Below are positions 26,356 through 34,753 of a stretch of DNA of 64,000 nt, in pieces. This DNA is from Paludibacter sp. Lineage in GTDB: Bacteria; Bacteroidota; Bacteroidia; Bacteroidales; Paludibacteraceae. Location of the stretch: the NCBI RefSeq assembly GCF_009712605.1, contig NZ_WASO01000014.1, positions 496,001-560,000 of the forward strand, given 5' to 3'. Position 1 is the stretch's first letter; every line of letters begins with the position of its first letter. Position numbers and translations under genes: made by a program. The notes beneath the pieces are model-generated. The model ran no database searches, was not told the origin of the DNA, and saw nothing but the letters and a program-made list of their open reading frames with translations.

Positions 26356-27567
26356 TTAATAAAAAAGAACTGTCACTTTTACCGGATTTTGTAGTTCCTG
26401 ATTCCATTTCTTTACGTAATCAAAGAAGCTCTTTGACTGCTTAAAACCACCTTCTTCCTGCTCCCAGGCAGCTGTAATATGGTAGGTGAAATTTTTCCCT
26501 TCAAGCAAAAGCAATAAGTTATCTTTGTCCTGCGTTGACTCTTTCAATACGGCAGAAGGAACAGATACCGCCAATCCTACAGTTTGTGGTTTAGTTCTCG
26601 GATTGTCCGTCACCGGGTATTGGAGGCCAGTACCCCAAATTGCGGCTATTCCTTTTGTATCTGTCAATTTTTCATAAGAATCAAAGAATGTTTGAACTCC
26701 TGCACACAAAGTTGTTGTTGCATTTTGCGAAACCTGCACTTCAATGTCACGATGACCGGCATAAATAATGTAACGCTGTTTAATATCAATAGATTTACCC
26801 TGATACTGCCATCCATCCGCTTCCATTTCAATTATAGAGCGTACGGGACCACTTACAATGATACGCCCGGTACGATTACTTACAGGGGAAATATGAGTCG
26901 CTTTTGCACCATCCCAGCCTTTCAGTGTTCCACAACCGGCAGTTGCTTTTACCCAAAGTATATCATCTCCATATCCTTCGGCAATTTGCTTGTCCGTAGG
27001 ATACCATTTCGTATCCATCAACTCCAGACGATGTTTTTTCTTACCATATAAATCAACAGTCTGTTTTTCATCAAAATATAATCTATATGCCATATATTCC
27101 GACTCGAAAGCAGGCCCATGATGATGCAAACTTTGATATAAATTCCCTGTCGTTGATGATTCTTCAATAGTTGGAATTATCGCTTTGGTTTGCTTGTTTT
27201 TTCTCCACATTTGAGCATGTGTTTTCTCCTGAAATTGCTTATAAAGAGAACTATCTGCCGCCACTTTCACCGACACTGTGAGTTTTTGTTTCGGTTTCAA
27301 ATTGACCAGAAAGGCCAGTTCATCAGCAGAACCATCACGGTTCAGATCATCTAACTGAGAAGCTATTTGCTTTTTATTCACAACAACTGCAGCAGAAACA
27401 ATTTTTTCTCCGCTTTTAGCACTTAATTTGCTGACAGGCACAACTACCGGGACATTATTTTGTTCCCATACTGATGGGTTTTCTATAGTCACACGAACTA
27501 TAGATACTGCATGAATACTCATGGCACTCATTAAAGCGCCAAGCAGCAGAATCGAATTTTTCTTCAT
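26356..27567 (-). CDS. DUF4861 family secreted protein
   Basis: A 403-residue exported protein. The signal peptide is clear ('LLLGALMSAMSIHA'). The body carries DUF4861 features: the early strand 'VTIENPSVWEQNNVPVVVPV', 'LDDLNRDGSADELAFLVNL' with its EF-hand-like Asp/Asn loop, and the later 'HHHGPAFESEYMAYRLYFD' (motif only). DUF4861 proteins occur in Bacteroidota polysaccharide loci and are thought to act on uronate-containing glycans, but here no SusCD pair or lyase adjoins. It lies nine bases downstream of the DUF151 gene and is probably cotranscribed with it, which gives no obvious functional link. Confidence 0.85.
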   Translation of the reverse strand: MKKNSILLLGALMSAMSIHAVSIVRVTIENPSVWEQNNVPVVVPVSKLSAKSGEKIVSAAVVVNKKQIASQLDDLNRDGSADELAFLVNLKPKQKLTVSVKVAADSSLYKQFQEKTHAQMWRKNKQTKAIIPTIEESSTTGNLYQSLHHHGPAFESEYMAYRLYFDEKQTVDLYGKKKHRLELMDTKWYPTDKQIAEGYGDDILWVKATAGCGTLKGWDGAKATHISPVSNRTGRIIVSGPVRSIIEMEADGWQYQGKSIDIKQRYIIYAGHRDIEVQVSQNATTTLCAGVQTFFDSYEKLTDTKGIAAIWGTGLQYPVTDNPRTKPQTVGLAVSVPSAVLKESTQDKDNLLLLLEGKNFTYHITAAWEQEEGGFKQSKSFFDYVKKWNQELQNPVKVTVLFY

Positions 27568-27576
27568 TACTAAATT

Positions 27577-28167
27577 TTATTGATTGGGATCTTTAGGATT
27601 TCTTTTGCGGTTTATCTCGTCCCGAAGACGGGCTGCTTCTTCATATTGTTCGTTGGCAATAGCATGTTGTAAGCGTTTTTCAAGTTCTTCAAGCGATGGT
27701 TCCTCATAAGTAGCCTGATCGGCCTCTTCTACTACTTCCGCTTCTTTTTCTTCTTCGTCTAACGATATGGAATATTGATCGAACAAGTCCTTCTCTATGA
27801 ATATGGGACACGACGCACGTATTGCCAATGCAACGGCATCGGATGTTCTGGCGTCAACAACAAGTGTCTTTTCATTACTCAGAAGAAGCAGTTCCGAATG
27901 AAATATCCCTTTTTCAAAATGGTGAATATTTACCTCCACCAATTCAATTTTAAATCCGGATAAAGCATTCAACATCAAGTCATGTGTCATTGGACGTGGG
28001 GTTTTTATATTTTGCAATTGCAATGCGATAGATTCCGCCTCAGCATGTCCTATGATCACTGTAATACGACGTTTGCGGCTCTCATCCCCCAAAACCAACG
28101 CATAAGTATTGTATTGCGTTTTACTGCTTATAAGACCTTGAATAGTTAATTTAACGCGTGAACTCAT
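27577..28167 (-). CDS. Bifunctional nuclease family protein (DUF151) with a C-terminal UVR motif
   Basis: A 196-residue protein. The DUF151 domain covers about residues 1-140 ('YALVLGDESRKRRITVIIGH', 'EAESIALQLQ', 'DARTSDAVALAIRASCPIFI'). Plant members are reported to act on both RNA and DNA. An acidic linker leads to a UVR motif ('ELEKRLQHAIANEQYEEAAR'), the pairing helix found in UvrB/UvrC and ClpC. I chose the ATG at 28167 because a -7 element at 28189-28196 lies inside the longer open frame (to 28293), and the extra 42 residues are unlike the family. DUF4861 follows nine bases on. Confidence 0.9.
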   Translation of the reverse strand: MSSRVKLTIQGLISSKTQYNTYALVLGDESRKRRITVIIGHAEAESIALQLQNIKTPRPMTHDLMLNALSGFKIELVEVNIHHFEKGIFHSELLLLSNEKTLVVDARTSDAVALAIRASCPIFIEKDLFDQYSISLDEEEKEAEVVEEADQATYEEPSLEELEKRLQHAIANEQYEEAARLRDEINRKRNPKDPNQ

Positions 28168-28188
28168 AATCGAATTATTAAGTTTAAG

Positions 28189-28196
28189 CAAACATA
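28189..28196 (-). promoter_or_regulatory. -7 element that fixes the DUF151 start
   Basis: TATGTTTG on the minus strand, 21 bases upstream of the ATG at 28167. The -33 partner is not clear. Confidence 0.5.
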
Positions 28197-28248
28197 CTAT
28201 TTTTTTCGTGGAGTTCTTATCCCAGACCAACGATTTTATCGCTTTGAC

Positions 28249-28287
28249 AAAAAAAATCAGCAGTTTTCCTGGAAAAGCTGCTGATTT
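28249..28287 (-). terminator. Terminator of the argR-GNAT-argG operon
   Basis: Perfect 10-bp stem AAATCAGCAG/CTGCTGATTT with a 14-base loop, then a T-run on the minus strand, 21 bases after argG. Confidence 0.88.
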
Positions 28288-28308
28288 TTGCACGAATTTT
28301 CTGAGTTA

Positions 28309-29508
28309 TTATTTTTCGTTTCTTTTTTGTACGTTGTAATAAATCTTCATTTGGTTAGCAAGAATCTTGGTAAAGCCTTTTACATCATCAGCTGACCACG
28401 CACGATTCACTTCGCCATATTCTCCAAAATCCGTTTTCATAAGGTCAAACGAACTTTCAACACCTATCAACGTGTAGCTGTAAGGGCGCAACTGTATTTT
28501 AACTGTGCCGGTTACATTTTGCTGAGTGCTCTCCAAAAACTTCTCCATATCACGCATTACAGGTTCGAGATACTGAGCTTCATGCAGGAACATGCCGTAC
28601 CAGGTACCCAACTGATCTTTCCAATATTGTTGCCACTTGGTAAGCGTATGCTTTTCAAGCATTTTATGAGCATTAATGATCAAAAGAGCTCCGGCTGCTT
28701 CAAAACCTACGCGACCTTTAATTCCGATAATAGTGTCTCCGATGTGCATGTCACGACCGACTCCATATGCAGCTCCGGCAGCTTCAACAGCACGAATGGC
28801 TTCAATTTTATCTTCAAAAGCCACTCCGTTTACTCCACAAATTTCGCCTTTATTGAAATCAATCGTCAGTAATTCTCCATCGTTCTTTGTAATCTGACTT
28901 GGGTAAGCTTCTTCCGGCAATGTCTGATCCGATTTTAATGTCTCTTTGCCACCCACACTGGTTCCCCACAGGCCTTTATTAATGGAGTATTCCATTTTTG
29001 TAAAATCTGCCACATAACCGTGTTCCTTCAGATAATTAATCTCATATTCACGAGTAAGGGTCATATCACGAGTCGGAGTAATAATTTCAATTTCAGGGGC
29101 TAAAACCTGAAATGTAAGATCAAAACGAACCTGGTCGTTACCAGCACCAGTGCTTCCGTGTGCTACATATTTAGCACCTATTTTCTTTGCATATTCAATA
29201 ATTGCAATTGCCTGAAAAATACGCTCAGAACTTACGGAAATAGGATATGTACCATTACGAAGTACATTCCCGAATACCATATATTTGATGCTTTTTTCAT
29301 AATATTCCTTGGTAACATCAAGCGTTGCGTGAGTAGCTGCCCCAAGTTTAAAGGCTCGTTCTTCAATACTTTTCAACTCCACATCTGAAAATCCGCCGGT
29401 ATTTGCAATTGCCGTATGAACTTCATAGCCTTTCTCTACTGATAAATATTTGGCACAAAACGAAGTATCCAACCCGCCACTAAATGCCAAAACTAATTTT
29501 TCTTTCAT
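28309..29508 (-). CDS. argG: Argininosuccinate synthase
   Basis: ATP-dependent condensation of citrulline with aspartate in arginine synthesis. The PP-loop 'AFSGGLDTSFCAKYL' is at residues 8-22 of the product from the ATG at 29508 (399 residues). 'HGSTGAGNDQVRF' and 'NKGLWGTSVGG' are family landmarks. The frame is open to 29538, but the added ten residues are unlike the family. The sequence is of the type 2 form common in Bacteroidota. It is the last gene of an argR-GNAT-argG unit, 45 bases after the GNAT gene, with a strong terminator behind it. Confidence 0.96.
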   Translation of the reverse strand: MKEKLVLAFSGGLDTSFCAKYLSVEKGYEVHTAIANTGGFSDVELKSIEERAFKLGAATHATLDVTKEYYEKSIKYMVFGNVLRNGTYPISVSSERIFQAIAIIEYAKKIGAKYVAHGSTGAGNDQVRFDLTFQVLAPEIEIITPTRDMTLTREYEINYLKEHGYVADFTKMEYSINKGLWGTSVGGKETLKSDQTLPEEAYPSQITKNDGELLTIDFNKGEICGVNGVAFEDKIEAIRAVEAAGAAYGVGRDMHIGDTIIGIKGRVGFEAAGALLIINAHKMLEKHTLTKWQQYWKDQLGTWYGMFLHEAQYLEPVMRDMEKFLESTQQNVTGTVKIQLRPYSYTLIGVESSFDLMKTDFGEYGEVNRAWSADDVKGFTKILANQMKIYYNVQKRNEK

Positions 29509-29553
29509 ACTATAATATTTTATATCGTATCTTCGCAAGCGAAGGATAATTAT

Positions 29554-30210
29554 TTATTCTTTTGACTTTACGTTCACCACCTTCTTGTCGGTCTTCTTTT
29601 TGGGTTTGGGGAAAAGCTGAGAAAACACTTTTTTCCATGCACTCTGTGTTTTCTTTTCTGTAGCATGTTCTTCCGGATCATACAGCATACCTGTACACAA
29701 ACACATTTTATAGTTATTGCGCTTCAGGATATCAAAATTCACACATGCTTCGCAACCCTTCCAAAAGGCTTCGTCGTGTGTCAGTTCTGAAAAAGTCACA
29801 GGTCTGTAACCCAATTCAGAATTGATTTTCATAACCGCCAGTCCTGTCGTCAATCCAAACAATTTTGCGTTTGGAAATTTTTCTCTCGACAAGTCAAACG
29901 ATTTTTTCTTAATGGCTTTTGCCAATCCCTGTCCTCGGAATTTTTCAACAACAATAAGACCTGAATTAGCGACAAATTGCTTATCGCCCCAACTTTCGAT
30001 GTAGCAAAAACCCGCAAACTCACCATCTTCGGTTAATGCTATTATAGCTTTTCCTTCCAATATTTTCTTTTCAATATATTCGGGCGAACGCTTAGCAATA
30101 CCGGTTCCTCTTTTTGCGGCTGCTGCACTAATCGTGTCCAATATGGTATTAACATACCCTAAATGGCTTTCATTGGCAACCACAATTTCAACTTTTGCTC
30201 CTTCTGACAT
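29554..30210 (-). CDS. GNAT-family N-acyltransferase of the arginine operon
   Basis: A 218-residue GNAT protein. The acyl-CoA loop reads 'VVEKFRGQGLAKAIKKKSFD' (the Q/RxxGxG/A motif), preceded by 'GFCYIESWG'. The C-terminal 35 residues are Lys-rich and probably disordered. No canonical argA or argJ is seen in the window. Its place between argR and argG matches the Bacteroidota arrangement, in which this gene is proposed to make the N-acyl (acetyl or succinyl) glutamate that starts arginine synthesis. Sequence alone does not tell which acyl group is used. It lies 86 bases after argR. Confidence 0.85.
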   Translation of the reverse strand: MSEGAKVEIVVANESHLGYVNTILDTISAAAAKRGTGIAKRSPEYIEKKILEGKAIIALTEDGEFAGFCYIESWGDKQFVANSGLIVVEKFRGQGLAKAIKKKSFDLSREKFPNAKLFGLTTGLAVMKINSELGYRPVTFSELTHDEAFWKGCEACVNFDILKRNNYKMCLCTGMLYDPEEHATEKKTQSAWKKVFSQLFPKPKKKTDKKVVNVKSKE

Positions 30211-30296
30211 TTTATATTTTACATTTTAGGAATGAAACTTGATAATAACTCAGGTAGCTACAAACTGCCCTCTGTTTTTCAATGAACAATTGTTTT

Positions 30297-30782
30297 TTAC
30301 GTCGTTTTTTCTGCTTTTATTTCAGGAAAAAGTTCTGATAATAGGGAAAGGACTTCTCTTCTGGACGATTTTTCATTGAGAGCCAGAAAAATTGTATCAT
30401 CACCCGCGATAGTTCCCAAAATCCGGTTATCTGCATAATTATCAATACTCCAAGCCAAAGCACTGGCAAAACCGGGACTTGTCTTTATCACCCCCATTGT
30501 GCCGGTAAAGTCAATAGAAAGGATGCCTCCGGGAATACGGTTTGTCGATTTTGTGTTACTTTTTGCGCGGCCGTACTCTACCACTTTACTCGAGAGAGAG
30601 TAACGATAACCACTTACTGTCGGAATTTTTGCAACTTTCAGCTGCTTCAAATCACGGGATAACGTGGCCTGAGTCAAATCGAAACCACTTGTTTTCAAGA
30701 CATTCAGCAGTTCATCCTGACTGCTGATATTGAAAGAAACGATAATCTCCTTGATTTTGTCTAAACGGTCTTTCTTTCCCAT
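30297..30782 (-). CDS. argR: Arginine repressor
   Basis: Hexameric arginine-sensing regulator of arginine genes. Residues 1-75 form the winged-helix DNA-binding domain ('FDLTQATLSRDLKQLKVAKI' holds the recognition helix). Residues 85-161 form the oligomerisation and arginine-binding domain, with 'GTIAGDDTIFL' providing the conserved Asp pair. Length (161) is normal. A perfect ARG-box palindrome abuts its start codon, and a -7 element lies just upstream, so autorepression of the argR-GNAT-argG unit is strongly suggested. Confidence 0.96.
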   Translation of the reverse strand: MGKKDRLDKIKEIIVSFNISSQDELLNVLKTSGFDLTQATLSRDLKQLKVAKIPTVSGYRYSLSSKVVEYGRAKSNTKSTNRIPGGILSIDFTGTMGVIKTSPGFASALAWSIDNYADNRILGTIAGDDTIFLALNEKSSRREVLSLLSELFPEIKAEKTT

Positions 30783-30784
30783 TG

Positions 30785-30798
30785 TGAATTTTTATTCA
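30785..30798 (-). promoter_or_regulatory. ARG box (ArgR operator)
   Basis: TGAAT-TTTT-ATTCA, a perfect 14-base palindrome identical to the core of the E. coli ARG box. It lies between the inferred transcription start and the argR ATG, where bound repressor would block the operon. Confidence 0.82.
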
Positions 30799-30808
30799 TT
30801 TATGGGCG

Positions 30809-30816
30809 CAAATTTA
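30809..30816 (-). promoter_or_regulatory. -7 element of the argR operon
   Basis: TAAATTTG on the minus strand, 10 bases upstream of the ARG box. CAAA at 30832-30835 (TTTG on the minus strand) is only 15 bases away, so the -33 box is uncertain. Confidence 0.5.
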
Positions 30817-30925
30817 TACATAAAAAACGAGCAAAGCAAGTCCATTTATAAGTTTCAAACAACATTTTGCAAAGTTTTACAATTGACTCATTTTCGCGTT
30901 CAAATGGAAAAATATAGTTCTATGT

Positions 30926-30957
30926 ATTGCAATGTACTATTTTTTGCATTATCTTTG
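30926..30957 (+). promoter_or_regulatory. Promoter of padR-pspC with a palindrome over the -33 box
   Basis: TTG (30927-30929), a 20-base spacer and TATCTTTG (30950-30957). The -33 box sits in the 8-base palindrome ATTGCAAT (30926-30933), flanked by TGTA repeats, a plausible site for the PadR protein encoded next. Confidence 0.68.
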
Positions 30958-31025
30958 TACTGTAAAAAGAAATCAACGGAGACATATAAAACTTTATTCG
31001 ATTAAATATCAAACATAAGAACAAC

Positions 31026-31361
31026 ATGAACGCAGATAATGTAAAATCTCAAATGAGAAAAGGCATTCTTGAATATTGCATTCTGTTAATTCTGGACAAA
31101 AAGCCATCATATGCTTCAGATATTATCACAGCACTCAAAGAAGCCAAAATCATTGTAGTTGAAGGAACCCTTTATCCGTTACTCACGCGATTAAAAAATA
31201 GTGATCTGCTAGCTTATCAGTGGGAAGAATCCACGCAGGGTCCTCCCCGAAAATATTATTCACTAACAGAAAAGGGAGAACTATTCTTACTGGAACTGGA
31301 AAAAGCATGGGACGAATTATCCGAAACAATTTCGGCAATTCGTAACAATGTCAACAACTAA
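31026..31361 (+). CDS. PadR family transcriptional regulator
   Basis: A 111-residue winged-helix repressor of the short PadR (PadR-s2) type. Residues 10-75 contain the fold: 'MRKGILEYCILLILDKKPSY', 'VVEGTLYPLLTRLKNSDLLA' and 'GPPRKYYSLTEKG', all typical. A C-terminal dimerisation helix follows. It is 73 bases upstream of a PspC-domain gene, a pairing very common in Bacteroidota, and both end at one terminator. It probably represses its own operon in response to an envelope-related cue; the cue is unknown. Confidence 0.95.
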   Translation: MNADNVKSQMRKGILEYCILLILDKKPSYASDIITALKEAKIIVVEGTLYPLLTRLKNSDLLAYQWEESTQGPPRKYYSLTEKGELFLLELEKAWDELSETISAIRNNVNN

Positions 31362-31434
31362 AGAATATTTTATAAAGACAAGAATTAATTTTGCATATAT
31401 AAAAAGTCAGCAAGACTAAAAAACTACCGCCATT

Positions 31435-32559
31435 ATGAAAAAGACAATTTCTATCAATCTGAACTGTACTGTTTTCCAAATTGATGAAGATGCATACCAA
31501 GCTTTGAGCGAATACCTTGAAGCTGTATCTAAGCACTTGCAGGAAGAAAACGGACAGTCGGAGATTATGACTGACATTGAAGCGAGAATTGCCGAACTCT
31601 TTACAGAGCGACTCAATAAATCAGGGCAAGTGGTTACCATTGAACTCGTAAATGAGATCATCGGGATAATGGGAAGACCCTCCGATTATGGAGAAGAAGA
31701 GCCCGAATCTGAGGAAAAGAAAGAATCTGCTTCAACTTATTATCATTCATCTTCGAAACGTATTTATCGGGACCCCGAAAAAGCACTGTTAGGTGGTGTT
31801 TTAAGCGGACTTTCTATCTACTTAGGAATTGATGTAGTTTGGCTGAGAATTCTCTTCGGCTTATTATTATTAGCCAGTGCTGGCACTTTTGTCCCTGTAT
31901 ATCTTTTATTTTGGATTGTTATTCCTAAAGCAGAAACCACTGCTCAACGCATGGAGATGCACGGAATTGATGTAACAATTGAAAACATAAAAGCAGAAGC
32001 CAACAAGGTAAAAGAACGGTTTCAGGATTATGTGAAACCCGAAAATATTGATAAAAAAAAAGAGCAAATTAAAGCTGAAGCCTACCGTGTAAAAGACAAC
32101 GTAGAAGGATACGTACGATCAAACGAATTTCAGCACGGAGTTCAAGAGGTTGGTTCAACAGCGAACCGTGTTGCCCGTGGATTTTTCAAAGGGTTGTTTG
32201 CTTTTATTGCTGGCGTTGTAGGCCTGACCGGAGCTATTATAGTTATGGGACTGGTGATTGCATTAATTCTCTCACTAATTGAACCATCATGGTTTTTTGT
32301 CCACTTCCCGAATGAAGCTGTCAGCGCATGCTTTTTGAGCACCGGTAACATTGCTATGGTACTTGTGGCACTTCTGGTTTTAATCGGAGTCCCTGTCTAC
32401 ATGCTGTTTTACATTGCCATAAAAGTACTATCGGGCGACGCACATCTATCTTCGACGTCAAAATGGGTGGCTCTGCTGCTTTGGTTGGCCGGTCTGTTTT
32501 TATTGGTAAGTCTCAGTTCTCAATTCGCATACCTGCATTGGTTTACCGATTTACTGTAA
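31435..32559 (+). CDS. PspC domain membrane protein
   Basis: A 374-residue membrane protein. Residues 1-85 are a soluble helical domain ('SINLNCTVFQIDEDAYQALS') common to Bacteroidota PspC proteins. The PspC domain follows at about residues 105-165 ('KALLGGVLSGLSIYLGIDVV', 'VYLLFWIVIPKA'). An amphipathic, charged helical stretch is next ('ENIKAEANKVKERFQDYVKP'). The C-terminal half has three or four membrane segments. PspC in proteobacteria relays membrane stress, and the pairing with PadR suggests envelope-stress control here too. That role is inferred from the family. Confidence 0.93.
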   Translation: MKKTISINLNCTVFQIDEDAYQALSEYLEAVSKHLQEENGQSEIMTDIEARIAELFTERLNKSGQVVTIELVNEIIGIMGRPSDYGEEEPESEEKKESASTYYHSSSKRIYRDPEKALLGGVLSGLSIYLGIDVVWLRILFGLLLLASAGTFVPVYLLFWIVIPKAETTAQRMEMHGIDVTIENIKAEANKVKERFQDYVKPENIDKKKEQIKAEAYRVKDNVEGYVRSNEFQHGVQEVGSTANRVARGFFKGLFAFIAGVVGLTGAIIVMGLVIALILSLIEPSWFFVHFPNEAVSACFLSTGNIAMVLVALLVLIGVPVYMLFYIAIKVLSGDAHLSSTSKWVALLLWLAGLFLLVSLSSQFAYLHWFTDLL

Positions 32560-32572
32560 ACCACTCTTTCAA

Positions 32573-32632
32573 TCTCTTGCAACAATGCTCATAAACGATC
32601 CATAAGCATTGTTGCTAGAGATTTTTCTTTTT
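32573..32632 (+). terminator. Terminator of padR-pspC
   Basis: 17-bp stem with one mismatch (arms 32573-32589 and 32605-32621) followed by TTTTTCTTTTT. Confidence 0.88.
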
Positions 32633-32694
32633 AAATCAATTTAGAGAGCAAGTTACACTCAAATTCTGAATTGGAATGGCATCCTACTTAGGAA

Positions 32695-32726
32695 ATTGCT
32701 TTCCCGTCAAAAAATCGCTATTTTTG
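32695..32726 (+). promoter_or_regulatory. Promoter of trmD
   Basis: TTG (32696-32698), a 20-base spacer and TATTTTTG (32719-32726), followed by CA. The ATG lies 16 bases after the -7 element, so the leader is very short. Confidence 0.72.
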
Positions 32727-32742
32727 CAACAAAATTGCAGAT

Positions 32743-33423
32743 ATGCGCATTGATATACTCACAGTCCTTCCCGAATTATTAGAAAGTCCTCTGAATCATT
32801 CTATTGTAAAACGTGCCCAAGACAACGGTTTAGTTGAAATTGTAGTGCATAACCTGCGTGATTATTCGCCGGACCAGAAACATCACCGTGTGGATGATTA
32901 TGCTTTTGGAGGAGGTGCCGGAATGGTAATGCAGGTAGAGCCGATTTTCAGAGCAATCACAGCACTAAAGGAAGAACGCGACTATGCCGAGATAATTTAT
33001 ACTTCGCCGGATGGGGAAAAATTTGCACAACCCTTGGCCAACAGGCTTTCGATGGGAGGCGATTTGCTTATCTTGTGCGGGCACTATAAAGGCATCGATC
33101 AACGCGTAAGAGACCACCTGATTACCAAAGAAATATCCATCGGGGATTATGTATTGACGGGTGGCGAATTGGCAGCCGCGGTAATGACTGATGCCATTGT
33201 TCGCTTAATTCCTGGCGCTATCGGAGATGAACAATCTGCCCTTTCTGATTCATTTCAGGACAACTTACTGGCGCCACCGGTTTATACAAGGCCGGCTGAC
33301 TTTAATGGCTGGAAAGTGCCGGAAATTCTGCTGTCGGGCCATGAAAGAAAAATTCACGAATGGCAATTTCAACAGTCCATGGAAAGAACTAAACTCCTCA
33401 GACCGGATCTACTCAACGACTAA
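32743..33423 (+). CDS. trmD: tRNA (guanine(37)-N1)-methyltransferase
   Basis: SAM-dependent SPOUT enzyme that makes m1G37 and prevents frameshifting. The 226-residue sequence holds the N-terminal landmark '[20 protein letters not shown]'. The trefoil-knot SAM site is '[16 protein letters not shown]' with '[15 protein letters not shown]', and the C-terminal tRNA-binding half has '[13 protein letters not shown]'. Unlike many bacteria there is no rpsP-rimM-rplS context. Instead it is followed with a one-base overlap (TAATG) by a DUF1294 gene and then argC. Confidence 0.97.
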   Translation: MRIDILTVLPELLESPLNHSIVKRAQDNGLVEIVVHNLRDYSPDQKHHRVDDYAFGGGAGMVMQVEPIFRAITALKEERDYAEIIYTSPDGEKFAQPLANRLSMGGDLLILCGHYKGIDQRVRDHLITKEISIGDYVLTGGELAAAVMTDAIVRLIPGAIGDEQSALSDSFQDNLLAPPVYTRPADFNGWKVPEILLSGHERKIHEWQFQQSMERTKLLRPDLLND

Positions 33424-33704
33424 TGAGTCAATATGTTATTTTATATTTAGGGATCATCAATGTGCTTAGCTGCATTTTGTTTTCATGGGACAAAAGAGCC
33501 GCAAAGAACGGGTTAAGACGTGTTCCGGAAATGCGGTTACATCTTTTTGAATTAATGGGCGGAGTGTTTATCAACTGGATACTGATGTACACAATCCGAC
33601 ATAAAAACAAGAAATTCAGCTATTACGCTGTTACATATCTTCTGCTCTTTCTATGGATAGCTGCAATAATGTACCGGAAAAATATCTTTTTTATATACGC
33701 ATAA
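33423..33704 (+). CDS. DUF1294 family small membrane protein
   Basis: A 93-residue protein with three hydrophobic helices. The DUF1294 core is clear: 'FSWDKRAAKNGLRRVPEMRL' followed by 'LMGGVFINWILMYTIRHKNK'. Function is unknown in this family. Its ATG shares a base with the trmD stop codon, so translational coupling is likely. argC begins ten bases after its stop, making a trmD-DUF1294-argC unit. Confidence 0.9.
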   Translation: MSQYVILYLGIINVLSCILFSWDKRAAKNGLRRVPEMRLHLFELMGGVFINWILMYTIRHKNKKFSYYAVTYLLLFLWIAAIMYRKNIFFIYA

Positions 33705-33714
33705 TACCAACACT

Positions 33715-34683
33715 ATGATAAAAACTGGAATAATTGGCGGAGCCGGTTACACAGCCGGAGAATTGCTCAGATTGCTTATCAATCACCCTGAAGTAGAAAT
33801 TACGTTTGTACACAGCGGAAGCAATGCCGGAAACAAAATTACGGCAGTACACAGCGGTTTGCTCGGAGAAACCGACCTTGTTTTTACCGATAGTCTGGAA
33901 TTGTTACCGGCAATAGACCTGCTTTTTTTCTGCACAGCGCATGGCGATACAAAGAAATTCATTGACAGTCATGAATTGCCGGCAAGCCTAAAAATCATTG
34001 ACTTGTCGACCGACTACCGGGCAAAAAGAGATGACCACGATTTTGTGTACGGACTCCCGGAGCTTAATCATGATGACATCGTCAAAGCTCAACATATTGC
34101 TAATCCGGGATGCTTTGCTACCGCGATTCAGCTGGCGGTATTACCTTTAGCAAAAAACGGTTTATTGAACGAAGTACATGTGAACGCCATTACGGGTTCT
34201 ACCGGAGCCGGGGTGAAACCGGGTTCTACCACACACTTCAGTTGGAGGAACGACAACATTTCGGTTTACAAAGCATTTGAGCACCAACATCTTGCCGAAA
34301 TAACACAGTCGATAAAGCAATTACAATCATCATTTGAAGCTCCGATTAATTTCATCCCTGTGCGCGGAGACTTTGCCAGAGGAATCTTTGCAACGGTTTA
34401 TACCGAATGCGATCTCACTATCGAAGAAGCAAAGAAATTATACAGCGATTATTATCTTGCCCATCCGTTTACCATTGTTGCTGACAGTAACCCGGATTTG
34501 AAACAAGTGATCAACACCAACAAATGTGTGTTGCACCTGGAAAAACATGGCAATAAGTTGCTGATAATATCCGTTATCGACAATCTGTTGAAAGGGGCTT
34601 CGGGACAGGCCGTCCATAACATGAACCTGATTTTCGGGCTTCCCGAAAACACGGGACTAAAGCTCAAACCGATCGCTTTCTGA
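33715..34683 (+). CDS. argC: N-acetyl-gamma-glutamyl-phosphate reductase
   Basis: NADPH-dependent reduction of the acyl-glutamyl phosphate in arginine synthesis. The N-terminal Rossmann loop is 'GIIGGAGYTAGELLRLL' and the catalytic Cys133 lies in 'NPGCFAT'. 'GSTGAG' and 'FIPVRGDFARGIFATVYT' are family landmarks. The 322 residues are normal. In related Bacteroidota argC commonly follows argG; here it is about 4 kb away on the other strand, behind trmD. I saw no ARG-box-like palindrome ahead of it, so it may escape ArgR control. In the succinylated variant of the pathway it would act on succinyl substrates. Confidence 0.96.
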   Translation: MIKTGIIGGAGYTAGELLRLLINHPEVEITFVHSGSNAGNKITAVHSGLLGETDLVFTDSLELLPAIDLLFFCTAHGDTKKFIDSHELPASLKIIDLSTDYRAKRDDHDFVYGLPELNHDDIVKAQHIANPGCFATAIQLAVLPLAKNGLLNEVHVNAITGSTGAGVKPGSTTHFSWRNDNISVYKAFEHQHLAEITQSIKQLQSSFEAPINFIPVRGDFARGIFATVYTECDLTIEEAKKLYSDYYLAHPFTIVADSNPDLKQVINTNKCVLHLEKHGNKLLIISVIDNLLKGASGQAVHNMNLIFGLPENTGLKLKPIAF

Positions 34684-34696
34684 TATTGATTATACC

Positions 34697-34750
34697 ATAT
34701 AAAACAAACCCCGAAGAATCTGTTGAATTTCTTCGGGGTTTGTTTTATAT
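34697..34750. terminator. Bidirectional terminator with a perfect 22-bp stem
   Basis: Arms 34697-34718 and 34729-34750 are fully complementary around a 10-base loop. A GC-rich core is flanked by A/T tracts on both sides, so it can stop argC and, from the other side, the Ig-like lipoprotein gene whose stop lies four bases beyond. Confidence 0.9.
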
Positions 34751-34753
34751 CAA

